Assembly: GCA_964463245.1 (NCBI GenBank)
Contig: CAYXBU010000033.1
Coordinates: forward strand, 1-22,378
Reading direction: 5' to 3'
DNA length: 22,378 bases
Source: CAMEON01 sp964463245
Lineage (GTDB): Bacteria; Bacillota; Clostridia; Oscillospirales; CAG-272
Made by a program: the position numbers and the translations under genes. Positions 6,395 to 12,587 of this stretch are shown here, piece by piece (positions within the stretch are counted from its first letter, which is position 1; each line of letters begins with the position of its first letter). Under the pieces are notes generated by a model. That model did not search any database. It worked only from the letters and a program-made list of their open reading frames with translations, and had not been told where the DNA came from.

Positions 6395-7915
6395 TCACTC
6401 CGCCGCCGTCTCGTCCCAGACCAGCGTCCCGTTCTCCTCGCGGATGGCCAAGAAGCAGGGGCGGGTCTCGCGGTCGCCCTCGGGGGAGTTGGGGGAGTGG
6501 AAGGACAGGTACATCCGTCCGTCAAAGCCCGTGAAGATCATGCCGTGGCCGCCGTTGTAGGCCTCGCCCATGGACTGACAATACAGCCGTTTGACCTCCT
6601 GTGTCCACTCGCCGTCCAAGCGACCGTTGGAGCTGCGGGCAATGCCGACCGAGTAGCCGTCTGCCGCGAAGTTCGACCAGATCATGAGCAGCTCGCCCTC
6701 AGCGGTGGTGTACATCCAGCAACCGTCGGTCACGCCTCGGTTCGCCCAGAGAGCCTCGTCTGCGTTGAACAGCTCGATCGGCTCAGACACGAAGGTCGTC
6801 AGGTCATCCGACAGCCGTGCGGCGGCAAAGGAGCCGATGCCGTTCGGTCGGCAGGTCCACTCGTGGACAAAGACCATCCACGGCTGACCCTCCGAGTCAA
6901 CATAGAAAGTGCCGTCGATGGAATCCCAGTCCCGCGGGGTGATGTGCCCGTCGGTGATCTGCACGAAGGGCTCCTCCGGGGAGTCCGCGCAGAAGATGGC
7001 ACAGCCGCGATGACCGGTGGACTTGCTTAAGTAGGTAGTGAACATATAGTATGCATCGCCGTACTTGTGCACCTCGGGTGCCCAGTGGCTGCCACCGTCA
7101 TCCGCCGCGTCGGCCACCGAGGCGACCGTCCCGACCAACTCCCATGCGCCACCCAGATCCCCGGAGGTGTTCTTATAGCACAGCCAGCCGGTGCCGTAGG
7201 CGTAGTAGACCCCATCCTCGGCCAGGATGCAGGGATCCCGCAGACCGATGATCTGCGAGGTGATCAGGGTATGCTCCCCCGCCGCACCGCGCACGTCCAG
7301 GTCGGTCGGCACCCGCACACCTTCGGGGCTGACGAAATGATCCACGAAATACTCCACCGCCAGATACTGGGAGCGCGGGGTGGTATAGGCGATGAGCACT
7401 CGCCCGACATCCTCCTCGACCGCATCCACGCGGATGGCGTACTCGCCCTCCTGCAGGGTAGCGACCAGATCGGCGGTCTCGGCGCGCTCGACCGAGCCGA
7501 TCACGATGACCTTGTTCTTTACGAGCCTATCCCCCGCTACGACCCGCAGGTCGGTGCCGAGTGCCGCCTTGACGGCGCGGGACAGCAGACCCGCGTTCTC
7601 CTGCAGGGTCGCATCCGCGTCGGTCGCGTACACCACGCGGTAGGCAGAACGCTTCTCCCCCGGCTCTGCGATGACCAGTTCGACCGCTTCGGCTGTCGCG
7701 GTGGTCTCAGTCTCTGTCATGGTCTCCTTTTCGGTCTCCATATCCGTCTCCTTTTCGGTCGTGATCTCGGTGGCAGGCTCGGTGCTCGACTCCGGGATGC
7801 TCTCGGTCTCGGTAGTCCCGCCGCTCGGAACATTTTCCTTTGCGCAAGCGGTAGCCGCCACAAGGACGGCCGTCAGCAGAAGTGCCGCCGTCAAAATGCG
7901 TTGATACGCCTTCAT
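6395..7915 (-). CDS. GH43-like glycoside hydrolase lipoprotein
   Basis: The product is a 506-residue secreted protein. Its signal peptide ends in ATAC, giving a probable lipidated Cys24, although Ala at -3 makes the lipobox weak. A Thr/Glu-rich stalk follows (about 31-77), then a domain (about 78-215) resembling the alpha-glucuronidase N-terminal or DUF4838-type accessory fold. A five-bladed GH43-like propeller spans about 220-500. Likely catalytic positions are D227 in RDP (base), D334 in SIDGTF (pKa modulator) and D397 in VTDG, where most GH43 enzymes have the acid Glu of EGP. I believe related GH43 proteins can carry TDG here, but activity is uncertain. GH43 enzymes usually cleave arabinosyl, xylosyl or galactosyl linkages; the substrate is unknown here. 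AAAGGAG precedes the ATG. The gene follows metG by 36 bases, so it may share its transcript, which is unusual for a surface enzyme. Confidence 0.8.
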   Translation of the reverse strand: MKAYQRILTAALLLTAVLVAATACAKENVPSGGTTETESIPESSTEPATEITTEKETDMETEKETMTETETTATAEAVELVIAEPGEKRSAYRVVYATDADATLQENAGLLSRAVKAALGTDLRVVAGDRLVKNKVIVIGSVERAETADLVATLQEGEYAIRVDAVEEDVGRVLIAYTTPRSQYLAVEYFVDHFVSPEGVRVPTDLDVRGAAGEHTLITSQIIGLRDPCILAEDGVYYAYGTGWLCYKNTSGDLGGAWELVGTVASVADAADDGGSHWAPEVHKYGDAYYMFTTYLSKSTGHRGCAIFCADSPEEPFVQITDGHITPRDWDSIDGTFYVDSEGQPWMVFVHEWTCRPNGIGSFAAARLSDDLTTFVSEPIELFNADEALWANRGVTDGCWMYTTAEGELLMIWSNFAADGYSVGIARSSNGRLDGEWTQEVKRLYCQSMGEAYNGGHGMIFTGFDGRMYLSFHSPNSPEGDRETRPCFLAIREENGTLVWDETAAE

Positions 7916-7951
7916 AGATCGGGCTCCTTTCGGAAAGTCTTTATCGGATCG

Positions 7952-9934
7952 TTATCTTACCCGCTCACCCAGCGGGGTCTCGGGATCAAGAAAGATCACG
8001 CGGACAGTATCCTCACCGGAGGCCAGGATCATACCGTTGGATTCCACCCCGCACAGGGTCGCGGGGGCAAGGTTGGCGACCAAGATGATCTTCTTGCCGA
8101 TCAGATCCTCCGGCTTATACCACTTGGCAATGCCGGACACCACCTGTCTCTGCTCGTAGCCGAGATCCACCTGAAGGCGGAGCAGCTTCTTGGCCTTCTT
8201 GATCGGCTCACAGGCGACCACGGCGGCGGTGCGAAGCTCCACCTTCATGAAGTCGTCAAAGCCGATCTGCGCCACCCCCTCGGGGGGTTCGGGTGCAGGC
8301 TGGGTAGCGGCCTGTGCGGCGGCGGCCTTGGCGGCCTGCTCGGCCTCCAGCTCGGCCAGCATGGCCTTCTCGTCCACGCGGGCAAACAGCACGCGGGATT
8401 CGGCCACCGTCACGCCGGGCTTCATGCCGCCGAAGGTGTGCCCGACCGTGTCGTAGCTCCGCGCATCGGTGGACAGACGATCCAATATCTCCTCGGCGGT
8501 CGTGGGAACGAAGGGCTTGAGCAGGACTGCCCCCTGCCGGATGACCTCCAAAAGGTTATACAGCACGGTACCCAGCCGCGCACGGCGGCTCTCGTCCTTG
8601 GCCAGCGACCACGGGGTGGTCTCGTCGATATACTTATTGGCGCGGCTGAGCAGGGTAAAGATGCAGTCGGTCGCATCCGCCACATGGAAGCTGTCCATGT
8701 TGGCGACTACGCCGTCATAAGCCGTGGCACAGGCGGCCACCAGCTCGGCATCCAGCGCGCGCTCGGCCTCGGTCTCGGCGGGCACGGGTTCGGCGACCAC
8801 GCGATCGAAGTACTTCTTCTGCATATCCAGCGTGCGCTTGAAGAGATTGCCGAGGTTGTTGACCAGGTCGGTATTGAAGCGGGTGATGACCGACTCGTAG
8901 GTGATGGAGCCGTCCGAGCCGTAGGGCATCTCGGACAGGGCGTAGTAGCGCACACCGTCCACGGTGAACCGCTCGGCTAGCTCGTCGGCGTAGATGACAT
9001 TGCCGCGGGACTTGGACATCTTGTCGGTGCCGAAATTGAACCACGGGTGGGCGAATATCTTCTTTGGCAGGGGCATATCCAGTGCCATCAAGAAGATCGG
9101 CCAGTAGATGGAGTGGAAGCGCAGGATGTCCTTGCCGATGATGTGCAGGTCGGCAGGCCAGCGGGACTTGAAGTCCTCGGTCTGCTCCTCGTAGCTCTTG
9201 TCGGGGTCGTAGCCGATGGCGGTGATATAGTTGACAAGGGCATCCAACCAGACATAGGTCACATGGCGGGGGTCAAAGGTCACGGGGATGCCCCAGGTAA
9301 AGGAGGTGCGGGACACGCAGAGATCCTGCAGGCCGGCCTTTAAGAAGTTGTTGACCATCTCCTTCTTGCGGCTCTCCGGCTCGATGAACTCCGGGTGGTC
9401 GTCCATGTAGGCCATGAGGCGGTCGGCGTACTTGCTCATACGGAAGAAGTAGGCCTCCTCGCTGGCGCGCTGGACGGGTCTGCCGCAGTCGGGGCACTTG
9501 CCCTCGGCGGCCTGGGTATCGGTGAAGAAGGACTCGCAGGGCTCGCAGTACCAGCCCTCATAGCGGGACTTGTAGATGTCACCCTGATCATAGAACCGCT
9601 TGAACAGCTTCTGCACGGTGGCAACGTGGTAGTCATCGGTGGTGCGGATGAAGTGGTCATAGGAGACCTCCATCTTATCCCACAACTCGCGGATCCCGCC
9701 GGCGGTCTTGTCCACGAAGGCCTGCGGGGTCACGCCGGCCGCCGCCGCCTTATTCTCGATCTTCTGCCCGTGCTCGTCGGTTCCGGTGCAGAGGAACACA
9801 TCGTAGCCCATCTCCCGCTTGTAGCGGGCGTAGGCATCCGCCATGATGGCCTCGTAGGTGTTGCCGAAGTGCGGCTTGCCGGAGGCGTAGGCGATGGCGG
9901 TGGTCATGTAGTATTTTGGCTTTGTTCCGGTCAT
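7952..9934 (-). CDS. metG: Methionyl-tRNA synthetase
   Basis: The 660-residue class I synthetase charges tRNA-Met with methionine. The HIGH motif appears as PHFGN (H22), followed by a zinc-knuckle region with CEPC and CPDC pairs, and KMSKS at K305-S309. The anticodon-binding helices come next, and the C-terminus carries the OB-fold tRNA-binding domain (KVELRTAAVVACEPI, LVANLAPATLCGVESNGM). The length fits the form with the appended OB domain. The frame is open 19 codons further upstream to 9991, but the ATG at 9934 has AGAGGA eight bases away and begins the conserved core, so I prefer it. It lies between a HAD phosphatase gene and the GH43-like gene, all in one direction. Confidence 0.97.
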   Translation of the reverse strand: MTGTKPKYYMTTAIAYASGKPHFGNTYEAIMADAYARYKREMGYDVFLCTGTDEHGQKIENKAAAAGVTPQAFVDKTAGGIRELWDKMEVSYDHFIRTTDDYHVATVQKLFKRFYDQGDIYKSRYEGWYCEPCESFFTDTQAAEGKCPDCGRPVQRASEEAYFFRMSKYADRLMAYMDDHPEFIEPESRKKEMVNNFLKAGLQDLCVSRTSFTWGIPVTFDPRHVTYVWLDALVNYITAIGYDPDKSYEEQTEDFKSRWPADLHIIGKDILRFHSIYWPIFLMALDMPLPKKIFAHPWFNFGTDKMSKSRGNVIYADELAERFTVDGVRYYALSEMPYGSDGSITYESVITRFNTDLVNNLGNLFKRTLDMQKKYFDRVVAEPVPAETEAERALDAELVAACATAYDGVVANMDSFHVADATDCIFTLLSRANKYIDETTPWSLAKDESRRARLGTVLYNLLEVIRQGAVLLKPFVPTTAEEILDRLSTDARSYDTVGHTFGGMKPGVTVAESRVLFARVDEKAMLAELEAEQAAKAAAAQAATQPAPEPPEGVAQIGFDDFMKVELRTAAVVACEPIKKAKKLLRLQVDLGYEQRQVVSGIAKWYKPEDLIGKKIILVANLAPATLCGVESNGMILASGEDTVRVIFLDPETPLGERVR

Positions 9935-10011
9935 GGGTGTTTCCTCTCTTTTCTCGGTGATCTGAAGGATTTTTTCACAAGGGTCTTGCAAGCCCGCCGG
10001 GCTGATGCATC

Positions 10012-10872
10012 TCAGGTATACTCGTCAGCCGCCAGCCGCTCGATCAGCTCGGCGATGGTGCCCTCCTCAAACGGGCAGAGCACATACCGACAATACGGTC
10101 GGATCCGCTCGTCGGCATCCCCGGGGCAGGCGGCGATGTCCGCCGCGCGGAGCATGGGCAGGTCGTTCTCGTAATTGCCTGCGGATACCGTCACGGGGCG
10201 GTAGCCGTGCTCCCCCCGATACCATTCCGCCAAGCGGCGAAGGCCGTCTCCCTTGTCGCACCCGACGGTGTTGATCTCAAAGAAGCGGGGGTGGGAGGCG
10301 GTGTAGCTCAGCGCATCGCCGAAGGTCGCCTCCACCAGGGGGCGCACCCGCGCGACATCCTCGGCCTCGCCGCGCACCACGATCTTGTATAGGTGCAGTC
10401 CCTCCAGATGCCACTCATCGGGGGTGGCGAACACGGCTGTCCCGTTCTTGGCTGCTCCCGCCATATCCTTGAGGACAAAGGGGTTTTTGCACTCCGGGTC
10501 GGCTAAGAAGCCCTCGGCGGAGGAGACCCGCACCCCGACCGCGTGGTCATGCGCCCGTGCGTAGTCCCCGACGAACTGCATGACGGCTCGCGCCAGCTCG
10601 GTGTCGATGACCCGCTCGGACAGTACCTCTCCGCGAGAGAAATCATATAAGCACGCGCCGTTGGAAAGGATCGCGGGAGCATTGAACAGGCTCCCCGCCT
10701 CCGGAATGGCGCGAAGCATATCCCGATGGATGCGCCCCGTCGCGGCGGTGAAGCGTCCCCCCGCCGCCTTGAAGGTCTCCACGGCGCGGATATTGCGCTC
10801 CAGGAGCTTTCCGCCCGCGCCAAAGAAGGTGCCGTCCAGATCGGTGGCCAGCAAAACTCGTGAAAGGTCCAT
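10012..10872 (-). CDS. Cof-type HAD-superfamily phosphatase
   Basis: The 286-residue protein is a haloacid-dehalogenase phosphatase of the Cof (type IIB cap) group, which usually dephosphorylates small sugar phosphates or cofactors. Motif I is DLDGT (nucleophile D11, acid D13), ATGR supplies motif II, and the conserved Lys lies in GCDKGDGL. Motif IV reads GNYENDLPML (232-241): the first acidic residue of the usual GDxxND is Asn233, while D237 is kept. This may weaken Mg2+ binding or mark a subgroup. The ATG at 10872 is favoured over the open frame up to 10917 because AGGAG lies seven bases before it and the conserved core starts immediately. It sits 31 bases after the RluD-type gene, probably in the same operon. 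Confidence 0.9.
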   Translation of the reverse strand: MDLSRVLLATDLDGTFFGAGGKLLERNIRAVETFKAAGGRFTAATGRIHRDMLRAIPEAGSLFNAPAILSNGACLYDFSRGEVLSERVIDTELARAVMQFVGDYARAHDHAVGVRVSSAEGFLADPECKNPFVLKDMAGAAKNGTAVFATPDEWHLEGLHLYKIVVRGEAEDVARVRPLVEATFGDALSYTASHPRFFEINTVGCDKGDGLRRLAEWYRGEHGYRPVTVSAGNYENDLPMLRAADIAACPGDADERIRPYCRYVLCPFEEGTIAELIERLAADEYT

Positions 10873-10903
10873 TTTGTATCTCCTGAATGGTCTTGATATT
10901 TGC

Positions 10904-11977
10904 TCACATATCGGCATCCCGCCGCAGAATGTCCAGCAGAGTTGAGAAGTCGGGTGGCAGGGGGCAGGTAAAGTGCATCCGAGCCCCCGTGCGGGGGTGG
11001 ATCAGCTCCAGCTCCCCTGCGTGGAGGCACTGCCCGCGGATGAGGGCGACGTGCGCCTTGCCGAAGCGGGTGCCGTCCCCGCCGTAGAGGGGGTCACCCA
11101 GAAGCGGGTGTCCCAGCGCCGCCATGTGTACCCGTATCTGGTGGGTACGTCCGGTCTCCAGACGGCAGGAGAGGCGGGTAAAGGACTGTCCCCATCTCGC
11201 GCCCACCGCGAAATGCTCGACGGCGGTATAATGGGTCACGGCCGAGCGGATCGCGGGGTCGGTGCGGAAGGCCTCGGGCGGGTAGGCCGCCATCTTCTTG
11301 CGATCCGTTCGACTCCGCCCGATGGAGAAGGACACCTGTCCGCTCTCCTCGCGGAAGCCGCCCAGCGCAAGGGCGGTATACACACGGCTGACCGTGTGGG
11401 TCTTGAGCTGTTCGGTCAGGGCGCGGTGGGCGGCGTCGTTCTTGGCGACCACCAAAAGCCCGCTCGTGTCCTTATCGATGCGGTGCACGATGCCTGGGCG
11501 GACGACCCCGCCCACTCCGGAAAGGCTGTCCCCGCAGTGGTAAAGCAGGGCGTTGACCAATGTCCCGTCGGGGTTGCCGGGGGCGGGGTGCACCACCATA
11601 CCCACGGGCTTATCCACAACCAGAATATCCTCGTCCTCGTACACCACCGACAGCGGAATATCCTCGGGGCGCACCTCGGACGGCTCCGGCTCGGGGATCT
11701 GCCAGCACAGGAGTTCCCCCGCCGCCGTGCGGGTCTTCTTGTCGGTCACGGGTATCTCCCGCCCGTCGGCTCGAATGAGGGAGACCATTCCCGCCTCGAT
11801 CAGGCGGACGGCGGCGGCACGGCTCAGCCCCGACAGGAGCGGGAAGAGCTTGTCGATCCGCTCCCCCGCCGCCTCGGCGGGCACGGTCGCCGTCCCACGC
11901 TCGGTCTCCTCCCCGAGGAAAAGCTCCTCCGGGCACGGCTCCTCTGCGGGCAGGCCGTGCAAGATCGGGTCACTCAT
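10904..11977 (-). CDS. rluD: RluD/YlyB-type 23S rRNA pseudouridine synthase
   Basis: The 357-residue protein is a pseudouridine synthase of the RluA/RluC/RluD family, which isomerises uridine in rRNA. An S4 RNA-binding domain (about 35-95) precedes the catalytic domain, with the active-site motif HRIDKDTSG (165-173; D168 is the expected nucleophile). Downstream blocks include SRVYTALALGG and ETGRTHQIRVHMAALGHPLLGDPLYGG. The N-terminal 35 residues are an acidic addition. The start ATG overlaps the end of lspA by eight bases (ATGAGTGA) and has no good ribosome binding site of its own, so translation is probably coupled. It occupies the place of ylyB in Bacillus subtilis. The exact target uridine cannot be assigned, so the symbol denotes the family. 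Confidence 0.93.
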   Translation of the reverse strand: MSDPILHGLPAEEPCPEELFLGEETERGTATVPAEAAGERIDKLFPLLSGLSRAAAVRLIEAGMVSLIRADGREIPVTDKKTRTAAGELLCWQIPEPEPSEVRPEDIPLSVVYEDEDILVVDKPVGMVVHPAPGNPDGTLVNALLYHCGDSLSGVGGVVRPGIVHRIDKDTSGLLVVAKNDAAHRALTEQLKTHTVSRVYTALALGGFREESGQVSFSIGRSRTDRKKMAAYPPEAFRTDPAIRSAVTHYTAVEHFAVGARWGQSFTRLSCRLETGRTHQIRVHMAALGHPLLGDPLYGGDGTRFGKAHVALIRGQCLHAGELELIHPRTGARMHFTCPLPPDFSTLLDILRRDADM

Positions 11978-12509
11978 GGGCTGAGTCGGACGGCTCTTGC
12001 GGCGGCTCGGTCGGCTCTGCCGCTTCTGCCGCCTGCTTTTCCTTCTCAGCCTTCATCTCCTGCCGCATGGACAGGATGAGGTAGAGCATCAGCATCCCCG
12101 CCCCCACGCAGACGAAGGAGTCGGCTACGTTAAAGACGGCAAAGTTGATCAGGCGGAAGTCGATCATGTCCACGACATAGCCCAATGCCACGCGGTCGAT
12201 CATGTTGCCGATCCCACCGCCGATGATGAAGGACAGCGACACGCAGAGCAGGCGGTTCTGCGGCTTTTTCCGGATCATCCAGACCGATATGCCTACGATC
12301 GCTATGCTGGAGGCCACCATGAAGACCCAGCGGTTGTCGGCCAGCATACCGAACGCCGCACCTCGGTTCTCCACATAGGTCAGGTGCAGGACATCCTCTA
12401 TGATGGGGAACGTGCCGATCGGCTTTAGGTACAGCACCACCAGATATTTGGTAAGCTGATCCAGAAAGACCGCCACCGCCGCTATGCAAAACCAGATAAA
12501 GGTCATCAT
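11970..12509 (-). CDS. lspA: Lipoprotein signal peptidase (signal peptidase II)
   Basis: The 179-residue inner-membrane aspartyl protease removes signal peptides from lipid-modified prolipoproteins; the GH43-like lipoprotein in this window is a plausible client. Four membrane helices are visible. The two catalytic aspartates are D105 in GNMIDRV and D130 in FNVADSF, and the ENRGAAFG block is present. The last 30 or so residues are an acidic, Pro/Glu-rich cytoplasmic extension (EPTEPPQEPSDSAHE) beyond the usual end. Two ATG codons stand in tandem at 12509 and 12506 behind AAAGGA. It lies between ileS and the RluD-type gene, as in the Bacillus cluster. Confidence 0.97.
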   Translation of the reverse strand: MMTFIWFCIAAVAVFLDQLTKYLVVLYLKPIGTFPIIEDVLHLTYVENRGAAFGMLADNRWVFMVASSIAIVGISVWMIRKKPQNRLLCVSLSFIIGGGIGNMIDRVALGYVVDMIDFRLINFAVFNVADSFVCVGAGMLMLYLILSMRQEMKAEKEKQAAEAAEPTEPPQEPSDSAHE

Positions 12510-12524
12510 ACATTATCCTTTTTT

Positions 12525-12580
12525 GAAACTTTTATGGGAATTCGGGGAACTTCTTTCAAGAAGCTCCCCGGCGCATCTCC
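12525..12580. repeat. Dispersed palindromic repeat, copy 2
   Basis: The unit opens with GAAACTTTTA. Nineteen bases from its first G starts the palindrome at 12544-12569, with GGGGA paired to TCCCC around CTTCTTTCAAGAAG and one A/C mismatch. The opening, spacing, core and flanking CGC agree with copy 1 at 284-335 in the same orientation. It lies between the ileS stop and lspA and may act as an attenuating hairpin between the two genes. Confidence 0.55.
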
Positions 12581-12587
12581 CGTTTCC

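Noticed and set aside
5991..6560. Plus-strand open frame of 189 codons across rpsU
   Set aside because: It is antisense to rpsU, its promoter and the end of the GH43-like gene; the minus-strand assignments explain the sequence fully.
7067..8980. Plus-strand open frame of 637 codons
   Set aside because: It is antisense to the GH43-like gene and metG and contains reversed stalk repeats; there is no recognisable domain.
9935..10011. Possible SAM riboswitch or T-box ahead of metG
   Set aside because: Only 77 bases are available, with a small AGCCC/GGGCT stem and no recognisable aptamer features.
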